Shown here piece by piece: positions 56,240-64,000 of a DNA stretch of 64,000 nt (within the stretch, counting starts at the first letter, position 1; each line of letters opens with the position of its first letter). The translations under genes and the position numbers were made by a program. Below the pieces are notes generated by a model. That model was given only the letters and a program-made list of their open reading frames with translations. It did not search any database and was not told the DNA's origin. This stretch comes from Trinickia symbiotica (GTDB lineage Bacteria; Pseudomonadota; Gammaproteobacteria; Burkholderiales; Burkholderiaceae): positions 124,001 through 188,000 of the forward strand of contig NZ_PTIR01000007.1 in assembly GCF_002934455.1 (NCBI RefSeq), written 5' to 3'.

Positions 56240-57071
56240 CCGGCAGCTCGACTTGCCGCTCTTCGTCGAGCCGCACGTCGATGCCGCTTTGCCGCCGTCG
56301 TCCCCTTCGTCGCCGACGCAGACGCCGGCTTCCCCCTTTGCCCCCGCCACCAAGCTGCGCCGCCTGACACTGAACGGCCGCACGCTCGAGTACACCTTGA
56401 AACGATCGGCCCGGCGCACGATCGGTTTCGCGATCGATGGCACCGGCCTCACGATCACGGCGCCGCGCTGGGTCACGCTTGCCGACATCGAGGCGGCCAT
56501 CGTCGGCAAGGAACGCTGGATCTTCGCCAAGCTGGCCGAATGGCAGACGCGCGCCGAGCAGCGCGCGCTGCCGCGGATCGACTGGCAGGACGGTGCGCAG
56601 ATTCCCTACCTGGGCAAGCCGGTGCGTATCGCGCTCGCGTCGGCGCACGGGAGGTTGACCTTCGACGTGGACGCGGCCTTGCTCGCGCTCGCGCTGCCGG
56701 GATCCGCCGACGCGCAGCAGATCAAGGACCGCGTGCAAGGTTGGCTGCAAGGGGAGGCGAAGCGGCTTTTCGGCGAGCGGCTTGACGTCTACGCGCAAAA
56801 GCTCGGCGTCGGCTTCAAAGGGTATGCGTTGTCATCGGCCGCGACGCGCTGGGGCAGCTGCTCGAGCGACGGGCGCATCCGGCTCAACTGGCGCCTCATC
56901 CACTTCCCGCTCTCGATCATCGATTACGTCGTCGCGCACGAACTCGCGCATCTGCGCGAGATGAACCATAGCCCGCGCTTTTGGCAAACCGTCGAGTCAA
57001 TCTTTCCCGAGTTCCGCGAAGCGCGGCATACGCTCAAGCATCATCCGCCGGAGTTGCTGCCGGCATTGTGA
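56196..57071 (+). CDS. YgjP-like/DUF45 zinc metallopeptidase-fold protein
   Basis: A 291-residue protein with a Pro/Ala-rich N-terminal extension (about residues 1-60) followed by the YgjP (DUF45, M48-like) domain. The zinc motif 'VAHELAHLREMNHSPRFWQ' contains HExxH-like HELAH and the downstream NHSPxFW. 'RWGSCSSDGRIRLNWRLIHF' is also characteristic. Peptidase activity has been predicted for the family but not settled. The start lies inside the acyltransferase gene (44-base overlap); a later start would be shorter but no better supported. Confidence 0.88.
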   Translation: MPKPVTPRSAKALDSRQLDLPLFVEPHVDAALPPSSPSSPTQTPASPFAPATKLRRLTLNGRTLEYTLKRSARRTIGFAIDGTGLTITAPRWVTLADIEAAIVGKERWIFAKLAEWQTRAEQRALPRIDWQDGAQIPYLGKPVRIALASAHGRLTFDVDAALLALALPGSADAQQIKDRVQGWLQGEAKRLFGERLDVYAQKLGVGFKGYALSSAATRWGSCSSDGRIRLNWRLIHFPLSIIDYVVAHELAHLREMNHSPRFWQTVESIFPEFREARHTLKHHPPELLPAL

Positions 57072-57118
57072 GGCGGGGGCTGCGTTTCTCCCTTATTCGA
57101 TGCGCGTTGCAGCCCGCC
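57072..57118. terminator. Hairpin between converging metalloprotein and lnt genes
   Basis: Ggcgggggctgc (57072-57083) can pair, with a two-base bulge, with gcagcccgcc (57109-57118). It starts right after the plus-strand stop codon. No T-run follows, so termination is only plausible. Confidence 0.4.
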
Positions 57119-57155
57119 AGGCCGTTGATTGCTCCGTCTCTTCTGTGTCCCCGCT

Positions 57156-58904
57156 TCAGTCGTTGCGCCGCTTTTGCCTGGCCGGCCCGAACGCGAAGCC
57201 GAAGGCTAGCAGGATCAGCGACACGGCGAGCACGATGTTGTTGCCCGCCGCGATATAGGGAGTGCGGCCTGACGTGCCCTGAACCGTCACGTCGAGCGAG
57301 CCGACCGTCATCGCAGGCAGCTTCGCCACGACGCGGCCGTGCGCGTCGATCGCGGCCGTCGTTCCCGTATTCGTCGCCGCGAGCATCGGGCGGCCCGTCT
57401 CGAGCGTGCGCATGCGCGCCATCTGCAAATGCTGATCGAGCGCGATCGTGTCGCCGAACCATGCGAGATTCGACACGTTGACGAGCACGCCGGCCGGCGT
57501 CGCCGTTTCGCGCAGCGAGCGCGCGATCTCTTCGCCGAAGATGTCTTCGTAGCAGATATCGACGTCGACCGGCTGGTTGTGGACCATGAACGGCCGCTGC
57601 ACCGGCTGGCCGCGTGCGAGATCGCCGAGCGGGATATTCATGAGCTGCACGAACCAATGAAAGCCCAACGGCACGAACTCGCCGAACGGGACGAGATGGC
57701 GTTTGTCGTAGCGGTAGAGCTCATTGGAGTTCGGCGTGATACCGAAGAGGCTGTTCGTCGGATCGATCATCTGGCCATCGGGCGTGATCGTCGCGCCGAA
57801 CGCGCCAACGAGGATGGATGAGCCGGTGCTGTCGGCAAACTTGCGCACAGCCTGCGCGAACGGCGGCGGAAACTGCTGCGGCAGCAGCGGCACGGCCGTT
57901 TCAGGCGTGACGATCAGATCGGCCGGCTTCTCCGTGATCATCCTTTGATAGAGCGCGATAGCGTCCCTCACGCCCGCTTCGTCGAACTTCATTTCCTGTT
58001 TGACGTTGCCTTGCAGAACGCGTGCGTTGAGCGGCGCGTTCGCCGGCAGGGTCCACGCGACGCGCGTGAGCAGCATGCCGCTCGCGATGAGCGCCAGCGC
58101 GAGCAGCCCCGGGCATATCGCGGCGGCTACCCACCGCTCGCGGCCGCGGCCGCGGCGCGCGATGCCCGCGTGGACCGCCTGAACGATGAGCGCCGCGACG
58201 AGCGCTCCGATCCACCCGACTCCATAAACGCCCGCAATCGGCGCGAAGCCCGCCAGCGGGCCGTCCACCTGCGCGTACCCGCTCGCGAGCCACGGAAAGC
58301 CGGTCAGCATCGTGCCGCGCAGCCATTCTCCGATCGCCCATGCGCTCGCGAACGCGAACGTGCCGTGCCACGTCGGGTAGAACGGCAATTCACCGCGTCG
58401 ACTGACGTTTTCGGCATGGCCGGCGCAAAACGACCATAGGCCCGCGGATAGGGCGGGGTAGAGCGCGAGATAGAGCGAAAACAGCATGACCGCCGCGCCC
58501 GCGAGCGGCGCCGCCATCCCGCCATAGTCGTGCATGCTGACGTAAAGCCACCAGACGCCCGTGACGAAGTTGCCGAGGCCGAACGCCCCACCCGTCAGCG
58601 CCGCGCTTTTCCAGCCGGTCGTGCGCGTGAGCCAGGCGTAGAGAAAAGCGAACAGCGCGAGCGCGAGCCAGCCGCCATGCGGCGTCGGCGCAAACGACAG
58701 CGTGTTGGCCGCGCCGGCCGCGAGCGCGGCAAGGTAATGCCAGCGGGGCAGCGCTCGCGGTGCCGAGATCGGTCGGTCGAACGGGCGGCCTGGGCGATCG
58801 TAGCGTCCGGCGCTACCGGAACGGAGGCTGGCGCCGGCGGCGTTCGCCGCATCGACCGAGGTGGCTGCGCGTTGGCGCGCGCGGGGCAAAATCGGTTCGG
58901 CCAC
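57156..58904 (-). CDS. lnt: Apolipoprotein N-acyltransferase
   Basis: Inner-membrane enzyme of 582 residues that adds the third acyl chain to bacterial lipoproteins. An Arg/Ala-rich N-terminal extension is followed by several membrane helices ('WHYLAALAAGAANTLSFAP', 'GGWLALALFAFLYAWL' and others) and the nitrilase-like periplasmic domain with the catalytic triad: Glu in 'VTPETAVPLLPQQF', Lys in 'YDKRHLVPFGEFVP' and Cys in 'VDICYEDIFGEEIAR'. The GTG start directly abuts the corC stop codon, with GGAG eight bases upstream, indicating translational coupling. The first 45 residues are poorly conserved-looking, so a later start is possible. Confidence 0.95.
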   Translation of the reverse strand: MAEPILPRARQRAATSVDAANAAGASLRSGSAGRYDRPGRPFDRPISAPRALPRWHYLAALAAGAANTLSFAPTPHGGWLALALFAFLYAWLTRTTGWKSAALTGGAFGLGNFVTGVWWLYVSMHDYGGMAAPLAGAAVMLFSLYLALYPALSAGLWSFCAGHAENVSRRGELPFYPTWHGTFAFASAWAIGEWLRGTMLTGFPWLASGYAQVDGPLAGFAPIAGVYGVGWIGALVAALIVQAVHAGIARRGRGRERWVAAAICPGLLALALIASGMLLTRVAWTLPANAPLNARVLQGNVKQEMKFDEAGVRDAIALYQRMITEKPADLIVTPETAVPLLPQQFPPPFAQAVRKFADSTGSSILVGAFGATITPDGQMIDPTNSLFGITPNSNELYRYDKRHLVPFGEFVPLGFHWFVQLMNIPLGDLARGQPVQRPFMVHNQPVDVDICYEDIFGEEIARSLRETATPAGVLVNVSNLAWFGDTIALDQHLQMARMRTLETGRPMLAATNTGTTAAIDAHGRVVAKLPAMTVGSLDVTVQGTSGRTPYIAAGNNIVLAVSLILLAFGFAFGPARQKRRND

Positions 58905-59798
58905 TCAGCTCTCCACGTGCTGCTGTTCGCGCTCGCGCTGGCCGGCGAGCGGATCGCGCCGTACGAGCAGCATGTGGATTTGGCGGGCGTCGGTGCGCAG
59001 CACCTCGAAGATCAGGTCGTCGATGCGCATGCGCTCGCCGCGGTGCGGCACGCGGCCGAAGCGATGCGTGACGAGGCCGCCGATCGTGTCGACTTCCTCG
59101 TCGGAGAACTGCGTGCCGAAGGTTTCGTTGAACTGCTCGATTTCGGTCAGCGCGCGCACGCGGTAGCGGCCGTCGGGCGACGCGATGATGTTCCCGCTTT
59201 CTTCGTCGAAGTCGTACTCGTCCTCGATGTCACCGACGATCTGCTCCAGCACGTCTTCGATCGTGATGAGGCCGGCAACGCCGCCGTATTCGTCGACGAC
59301 GATCGCAATGTGATTGCGGTTCACGCGGAAATCATGCAGCAGCACGTTGAGCCGCTTCGACTCGGGAATGAATACGGCGGGCCGCAACATGCCGCGCACG
59401 TCGAAATCCTCTTCCGCGTAGTAGCGCAACAGGTCCTTCGCGAGCAGGACGCCGATCACGTTGTCGCGGTTGCCTTCATAGACGGGATAGCGCGAGTGGG
59501 CCTTCTCGAGGACGTACGGAATGAACTGCTCGGGGGGCTCGGCGATGTTGATCGCGTCCATCTGCGCGCGCGGGATCATGATGTCGCGCGCGGATAGGTC
59601 GGAGACCTGGAATACGCCTTCGATCATCGAGAGCGAATCCGCATCGATGAGATTGCGCGTATGCGCGTCCTGCAGGATTTCGAGCAGCTCGCTGCGCGTT
59701 TCGGGCTCGGGCGAGATGAAATCGGTCAGGCGTTCGAGCAGCGAACGCTTTTCATGCGGTTTGTCGGTGTGTCGTCGACTGGGATAGGAGTCGTTCAT
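58905..59798 (-). CDS. corC: CorC/HlyC family CBS-domain protein
   Basis: A cytosolic 297-residue protein with two CBS domains (about residues 70-185; 'DIMIPRAQMDAINI', 'HIAIVVDEYGGVAGLITIED') and a C-terminal CorC_HlyC domain ('GRYRVRALTEIEQFNETF', 'FGRVPHRGERMRIDDL'). E. coli CorC (YbeX) is linked to magnesium/cobalt efflux and to ribosome/heat physiology. There is no membrane domain, as expected for this short form. It is coupled to lnt, the usual arrangement in proteobacteria. Confidence 0.94.
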   Translation of the reverse strand: MNDSYPSRRHTDKPHEKRSLLERLTDFISPEPETRSELLEILQDAHTRNLIDADSLSMIEGVFQVSDLSARDIMIPRAQMDAINIAEPPEQFIPYVLEKAHSRYPVYEGNRDNVIGVLLAKDLLRYYAEEDFDVRGMLRPAVFIPESKRLNVLLHDFRVNRNHIAIVVDEYGGVAGLITIEDVLEQIVGDIEDEYDFDEESGNIIASPDGRYRVRALTEIEQFNETFGTQFSDEEVDTIGGLVTHRFGRVPHRGERMRIDDLIFEVLRTDARQIHMLLVRRDPLAGQREREQQHVES

Positions 59799-59969
59799 GG
59801 CGAAGCGTCCGAGACGGCCGGACGCGTGGTAAGCGGAAAGTTAAGGATACACCAGGCGCAAGACTCTCCAAGCGCGCGCGCCATCCTGATAAAGTCGCGC
59901 AACGCGCGTCGACGAATGCGCGCATACCTCATGCACGGTGCTCTTTTACCCTTCTCGCGCGAAACAAAT

Positions 59970-60560
59970 ATGTCGGACGATTTTGAAGTGCACGGTCCTC
60001 ATGACGAAGCCCTCGAACATGCGGGACATGGCGGTCATCATGCGCCGCCCGATCCGTTCGCGGGTCGGGTCGCGGTCATGACGGCCGTATTCGCGACGTT
60101 GGGCGCGATTTTCTCGTATCAGGGCGGCTCGACGGAAGGCCTCGCGCTGTTTTACAAGAACGAAGCGGCGATCCGCAAGACCGAGGCGGCCGATCAGTGG
60201 AGCTACTATCAGGCGAAGGGCGAAAAGCAGAACCTCGCCGAGCTCGGTGCGGCCTTGACGAGCAAGGATACGGCGGCGAGCGCGAAGTTCCAGGCCGACG
60301 TCGCCAAGTACGAGCAGCAGAAGGCGGCGATCCGCCAGCATGCCGAAGCGCTCGAGAAGGGCGTGCGCGAAGCCGACGCCGAAAGCGAAGAGCAGCTCCA
60401 TAGGCATCATCGCTGGGCGCAGGCCACGACGCTTACGCAGATCGCGATTTCGCTGGCGGCGATCACGCTGTTGACGCGACGCCGATGGCTGCTCGTCGGG
60501 GCGTTGGGTGTGGCCGGCGTCGGCGTGCTCGTCGGCGTGGCGGCCGCGGCGGGATTGTGA
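59970..60560 (+). CDS. DUF4337 membrane protein
   Basis: A 196-residue protein of the DUF4337 family (function unknown). The N-terminus is His-rich ('EHAGHGGHHAPPD'), then a hydrophobic helix ('AVMTAVFATLGAIFSYQGG'), a long charged helical segment likely to form a coiled coil ('EQQKAAIRQHAEALEKGVRE'), and two close C-terminal helices ('TLTQIAISLAAITLLT', 'LLVGALGVAGVGVLVGVAAA'). The start MSDDFEVHG gives the family length. It stands alone, divergent from corC and convergent with the ChaC-like gene. Confidence 0.87.
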   Translation: MSDDFEVHGPHDEALEHAGHGGHHAPPDPFAGRVAVMTAVFATLGAIFSYQGGSTEGLALFYKNEAAIRKTEAADQWSYYQAKGEKQNLAELGAALTSKDTAASAKFQADVAKYEQQKAAIRQHAEALEKGVREADAESEEQLHRHHRWAQATTLTQIAISLAAITLLTRRRWLLVGALGVAGVGVLVGVAAAAGL

Positions 60561-60587
60561 GTCAGCGAAGCGGGGCCCTCGGAAAGC

Positions 60588-61268
60588 TCAATCGTCCGCG
60601 CGGCAGCGCGCGAGCAAGGCCTCGAGCGCGCGATCGGGCATGCCGCTTTCGCGCAATGCCTGCACGGTGCGGCTCACATAATCGAGCGTCGTGCCGTAGC
60701 GCCCGCGCGCGCAGCCGAACACCGCCTTGACGACGGCATCGGGCAGCTTTCCGGTATAGGTGGGGACATCGCGCCGCATGACAAACGCGAGCGCCGGGAC
60801 GCACCGCCCGTCGACGAGCCGGCAGGGCAGCCACTGCGGCCGATACGAGCCCATCGGCATTTCGCGTTGCCATAGCGCTTGCAGATGCGGCATCGCCGTT
60901 TCACCGGTGAGCCGGAAGGCCACGCCCGTGCAGGAGCCGCCGCGATCGAGCGCGAGCACGAGCCCCGGCTGCTCGGGGGTGCCGCGGTTGACGCGCGACC
61001 AAAGGTAAAGCCCGCGGTGGTAGCCGTTCACGCGCGCACGCACGCTTTCCGCCACGGGCATGCCCGGGTTCCAGATGAGGGATCCATAGCCGAAGAGCCA
61101 GAGATCGCACTTGCCGTCCCAGTCTTTCAACGCACGGGCGAGCGACGCGGCGAGCTCCTCGTCGGACAGCAGCCGGCCTTCGGCCAACGCGGGCGGATAG
61201 GCGCAATCGCCGGCGGCAGCGGCGCCGTCATCGAGGGGAAGGTTGGGGGAATCGGGAAATCGCGCCAT
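60588..61268 (-). CDS. ChaC-like glutathione-specific gamma-glutamylcyclotransferase
   Basis: A 226-residue protein of the ChaC family, which cleaves glutathione to 5-oxoproline and Cys-Gly. 'LWLFGYGSLIWNPG' is the substrate-binding YGSL loop; 'RGGSCTGVAFRL' and 'WQREMPMGSYRPQWL' (probable catalytic Glu) follow; 'RRDVPTYTGKLPD' matches bacterial homologues. The start is ATG at 61268, with ybeY ending 22 bases upstream, so it probably belongs to the phoH-ybeY transcript. Confidence 0.9.
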   Translation of the reverse strand: MARFPDSPNLPLDDGAAAAGDCAYPPALAEGRLLSDEELAASLARALKDWDGKCDLWLFGYGSLIWNPGMPVAESVRARVNGYHRGLYLWSRVNRGTPEQPGLVLALDRGGSCTGVAFRLTGETAMPHLQALWQREMPMGSYRPQWLPCRLVDGRCVPALAFVMRRDVPTYTGKLPDAVVKAVFGCARGRYGTTLDYVSRTVQALRESGMPDRALEALLARCRADD

Positions 61269-61289
61269 GTCGAAATTCGTCGGGCGCCG

Positions 61290-61769
61290 TCAACGTTCGT
61301 GCTCGGCGTACGGATCGGCGAAACCGAGTCCTCCAAGAATATCGGTTTCGAGCGCCTCCATCTCGCGCGCTTCGTCCTCCTGCTCGTGGTCGTACCCCTG
61401 CGCGTGCAGCGTGCCGTGCACGATCATATGCGCGTAGTGCGCCTCGAGCGCTTTGCCTTGCTCGGCCGCTTCTCTTTCGATGACGGGGCAGCAGACGACG
61501 ATGTCGCCCGTGACCGGCTCGTCGGCGCTTTCCGCGTAAGCGAACGTCAGTACGTTCGTCGCATAGTCCTTGCCGCGATAGGTGCGATTGAGCAGACGGC
61601 CTTCGTCGGCATCGACGAAGCGCAGCGTCAGCTCGCCGTCGGCGAAGAGAGCCGACTTGATCCACTTCGCGACGCGCGCGCGCGTCAGCAGCGCCTTGTG
61701 GCGGGGATAAGCCGACGCTGCCGGGAATTGCAGCGCGAGCGTCAGCTTGGGCGTGTGGGTCGCGCTCAT
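61290..61769 (-). CDS. ybeY: Endoribonuclease/rRNA maturation factor YbeY
   Basis: Zinc-dependent single-strand endoribonuclease for 16S rRNA 3' maturation and ribosome quality control, 159 residues. '[19 protein letters not shown]' is the HxxxHxxxxxDH metal site; '[17 protein letters not shown]' is also diagnostic. I start at MSATHTPK (61769), since the 17 upstream codons are Arg-rich and atypical. It follows phoH by 81 bases. Confidence 0.95.
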   Translation of the reverse strand: MSATHTPKLTLALQFPAASAYPRHKALLTRARVAKWIKSALFADGELTLRFVDADEGRLLNRTYRGKDYATNVLTFAYAESADEPVTGDIVVCCPVIEREAAEQGKALEAHYAHMIVHGTLHAQGYDHEQEDEAREMEALETDILGGLGFADPYAEHER

Positions 61770-61850
61770 GTGGGCAAGCCGCCTCTGTCGTCGTCGCTTC
61801 GAAATGGCGCGCAACGCCATTGCCCGCGCCGGCGCCGCGGCATATGGGCG

Positions 61851-62924
61851 CTAACGATCGTCGCGCCCGGGCTTTTCCTGGTCGTCGTTTTTCGCATGTT
61901 TGTCATAAGCCTCGACGATGCGGGCAACGAGCGGATGACGCACGACATCGACACTCGTGAACCGCGTGAGCGCGATGCCGCGCACGTTCGCGAGCACCTG
62001 CTGCGCTTCGATGAGCCCGCTTTTTGCCCCGCGCGGCAGGTCGACCTGCGTCGTGTCGCCGGTGACCACCGCTTTCGAGCCGAAGCCGATGCGCGTGAGG
62101 AACATCTTCATCTGCTCGGGCGTCGTGTTCTGCGCTTCGTCGAGAATGATGAACGCATGATTGAGCGTACGGCCGCGCATGTAGGCGAGCGGGGCGATCT
62201 CGATCATCTGCCGCTCGAACATCTTGGCCGTCTTGTCGAAGCCGAGCAGATCGTATAGCGCGTCATAAAGCGGGCGCAGATACGGATCGACCTTCTGCGC
62301 GAGGTCGCCCGGCAGGAAGCCGAGGCGCTCGCCCGCTTCGACGGCCGGCCGCGTGAGCACGATGCGCTTCACCTGATCGCGCTCGAGCGCGTCGACCGCG
62401 CAGGCCACGGCGAGATAGGTCTTGCCCGTGCCGGCCGGCCCGACGCCGAACGTCACGTCGTGCGAAACAATCTGTTTGAGGTATTCGCGCTGGTGCGGCG
62501 TACGCCCGCGCAGATCGGCCCGGCGCGTATAGAGCTTGGGCCCGAGCTCTTCCAGATCCTCGTCGTCGAGCCCCGCCGGCTCGTCGAACGGGTGATCGGG
62601 GTCATAGCGGACGCCCGCCGCCTCGAGCGGTTCGTCGGCCATGCCCGCGCCACGGTTGCCGGGATGGCGTGCCTCGACGAGGGCGAGTTGAATGTCGTCG
62701 ACCGATAGCGGCTCGCGCGCGCGATTGTAGAAGTTCTCGAGCGCGCCGAGCGCAACCTTGGCGCCGCGCCCGCGGATCGCGATCCGGTGCCCGCGGCGCT
62801 GCAGCGTCACATCGAGTGCCTGCTCGATCTGCCGCAGATTCTCGTCGAGCGGTCCGCAAAGGTTGGCAAGGCGCGCATTGTCGTCGCGCGGTGCGTTGAA
62901 TTCCAGGGGCTGGGCTGTTTTCAA
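61851..62924 (-). CDS. phoH: PhoH-like ATPase (YbeZ)
   Basis: A 357-residue P-loop ATPase that works with YbeY in RNA processing. Walker A is 'GVGPAGTGKTYLAVACAV', Walker B 'FIILDEAQNTTPEQMKMF'; an N-terminal KH-like region covers about residues 20-110. No ATG fits; the TTG at 62924 gives the N-terminus MKTAQPLEF, matching relatives as I remember them, while a TTG at 62930 would add two residues. It follows miaB by 42 bases; the order miaB-phoH-ybeY is conserved. Confidence 0.94.
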   Translation of the reverse strand: MKTAQPLEFNAPRDDNARLANLCGPLDENLRQIEQALDVTLQRRGHRIAIRGRGAKVALGALENFYNRAREPLSVDDIQLALVEARHPGNRGAGMADEPLEAAGVRYDPDHPFDEPAGLDDEDLEELGPKLYTRRADLRGRTPHQREYLKQIVSHDVTFGVGPAGTGKTYLAVACAVDALERDQVKRIVLTRPAVEAGERLGFLPGDLAQKVDPYLRPLYDALYDLLGFDKTAKMFERQMIEIAPLAYMRGRTLNHAFIILDEAQNTTPEQMKMFLTRIGFGSKAVVTGDTTQVDLPRGAKSGLIEAQQVLANVRGIALTRFTSVDVVRHPLVARIVEAYDKHAKNDDQEKPGRDDR

Positions 62925-62966
62925 GGTCAAACGGTTGTCCCGAACGGTAGTCCTGAAAGAGGATTC

Positions 62967-64000
62967 TCAATGCGCCGCGAGATCGGCATCGGCGAGCAGG
63001 AGCTCGCCGCGCAGCGAGTGCGGATAAGCATGACCGATGCGCACGTCGATCATTTGCCCGATGAGGCGCGCGTGCGCCGCGGGCGGCGCCGGAAAGTTCA
63101 CGACGCGATTGTTTGCCGTGCGTCCGGCGAGCTCGGTCGGATCCTTGCGCGACGGTCCCTCGACGAGAATGCGCTCGATGCCACCCACCATCGACTGGCT
63201 GATCCGCGCGGCGTTGCCATCGATCGTCGCCTGCAGGTGTTGCAGGCGCTTCAGCTTCACTTCCCGCGGCGTATCGTCGTGCAGGTTCGCGGCCGGCGTG
63301 CCGGGGCGCGGGCTGTAGATGAACGAAAAGCTCGTGTCGTAATTCATCTCGTCGACGAGCGCCATCGTCTTGGCGAAATCGGCTTCAGTCTCGCCTGGAA
63401 AGCCGACGATGATGTCGGTCGAGAGCGACAGGTCGGGGCGGATCGCGCGCAGCCGGCGGATCACCGATTTGTACTCGAGCACCGTGTAGCCGCGCTTCAT
63501 CGCCATGAGGATGCGGTCGGAGCCGTGCTGCACCGGCAAGTGCAGGTGCGAAACGAGCTTGTCGACCTTCGCGTAGGTGTCGATGAGGCGCTGCGTGAAC
63601 TCTTTGGGGTGCGAGGTCGTGTAGCGAATCCGCTCGATGCCGGGCATGTCGGCGACATATTCGATCAGCGTGGCGAAGTCGGCGATCTCCGGGCAGCCCG
63701 CCGTGAGCGGTCCGCGGTACGCGTTGACGTTCTGGCCGAGCAGCGTCACTTCACGCACGCCCTGGTCGGCGAGGCCGGCGATTTCAGTCAGCACGTCGTC
63801 GAGCGGGCGCGACACTTCCTCGCCGCGCGTGTATGGCACGACGCAGTAGCTGCAGTACTTGCTGCAGCCTTCCATGATGGAGACGAACGCGCTCGGACCT
63901 TCGACGCGCGCGGGCGGCAGATTGTCGAACTTCTCGATCTCGGGAAACGAAATGTCGACTTGCGCCCGCCCCGTCGCGCGGCGCGCGCCGATCATCTGCG
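62967..64000 (-). CDS. miaB: tRNA methylthiotransferase MiaB (5' end outside window)
   Basis: C-terminal 344 or so residues of the radical-SAM enzyme that converts i6A37 to ms2i6A37 in tRNAs. The visible part begins in the linker before the radical-SAM domain: '[18 protein letters not shown]' holds the CxxxCxxC cluster motif; '[13 protein letters not shown]' and '[17 protein letters not shown]' follow; the last 65 or so residues are the TRAM domain ('[19 protein letters not shown]'). The N-terminal UPF0004 domain with the second cluster lies beyond base 64000. Confidence 0.96.
   Translation of the reverse strand, partial: QMIGARRATGRAQVDISFPEIEKFDNLPPARVEGPSAFVSIMEGCSKYCSYCVVPYTRGEEVSRPLDDVLTEIAGLADQGVREVTLLGQNVNAYRGPLTAGCPEIADFATLIEYVADMPGIERIRYTTSHPKEFTQRLIDTYAKVDKLVSHLHLPVQHGSDRILMAMKRGYTVLEYKSVIRRLRAIRPDLSLSTDIIVGFPGETEADFAKTMALVDEMNYDTSFSFIYSPRPGTPAANLHDDTPREVKLKRLQHLQATIDGNAARISQSMVGGIERILVEGPSRKDPTELAGRTANNRVVNFPAPPAAHARLIGQMIDVRIGHAYPHSLRGELLLADADLAAH

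Overview
The window is a stretch of high-GC chromosome from a beta-proteobacterium of the Burkholderiaceae (Burkholderia sensu lato: Burkholderia, Paraburkholderia, Trinickia or a close relative). The evidence is the gene order (lptD-surA-pdxA-rsmA, glyQ-glyS-gmhB-plsC, lnt-corC, ybeY-phoH-miaB, ubiE-ubiJ-ubiB), a Burkholderia-type CdiA pre-toxin ending in a (E)GLYN motif, and a 1353-residue flavin/iron-sulfur fusion protein of a type common in this family. The genus assignment is inference. I recognise no rRNA, tRNA, CRISPR array or intact insertion sequence.

Bases 1-13066 are accessory DNA: a contact-dependent growth inhibition (CDI) locus. It opens inside a very large cdiA gene whose N-terminal secretion part lies upstream of the window. 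cdiA ends in a variable toxin and overlaps, by ATGA, a small two-helix membrane immunity gene. Three further pieces follow in tandem. Each begins with a copy of the end of the cdiA pre-toxin region, changes to an unrelated toxin directly after the GLYN/GLFN motif, and is followed by a small immunity-like gene or the remnant of one. These are orphan cdiA-CT/cdiI modules, apparently a silent reservoir of toxin tips that homologous recombination could join to the full-length cdiA. Scars are visible: a mosaic of three cdiA fragments, an 11-base deletion, a repeated immunity-gene tail and about 490 bases of unrecognised filler.

From 13587 on, the window is core genome. Bases 13587-23739 hold the flavin/iron-sulfur oxidoreductase, a HIT protein, a DUF971 protein and the ubiquinone genes ubiE, ubiJ and ubiB, interrupted by a Tim44-like membrane protein and an unrecognised exported protein. 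Bases 23876-28809 hold an FmdB-like zinc-ribbon protein, a DUF502 membrane protein, aspS, nudB and a cardiolipin synthase. Bases 28942-36046 form a fatty-acid beta-oxidation operon headed by a TetR regulator with two matching operator-like palindromes around its promoter; it encodes an acyl-CoA dehydrogenase, a FadB-like bifunctional enzyme, a thiolase and a small crotonase that looks like an enoyl-CoA isomerase.

Bases 36098-40845 carry fdhD, a divergent nitrate-reductase-associated protein, a three-PAS GGDEF-EAL cyclic-di-GMP protein and an acyl-CoA thioesterase. Bases 41022-57071 are devoted mainly to the envelope and housekeeping: an Atm1-type ABC exporter; the murU/amgK cell-wall recycling pair divergent from lptD; surA, pdxA and rsmA; glyoxalase I; both glycyl-tRNA synthetase subunits; gmhB for LPS heptose; a PlsC-type acyltransferase and a YgjP-like metalloprotein. 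Bases 57156-64000 run mostly on the minus strand: lnt, corC, a ChaC-like gamma-glutamylcyclotransferase, ybeY, phoH and the C-terminal part of miaB, with one plus-strand DUF4337 gene.
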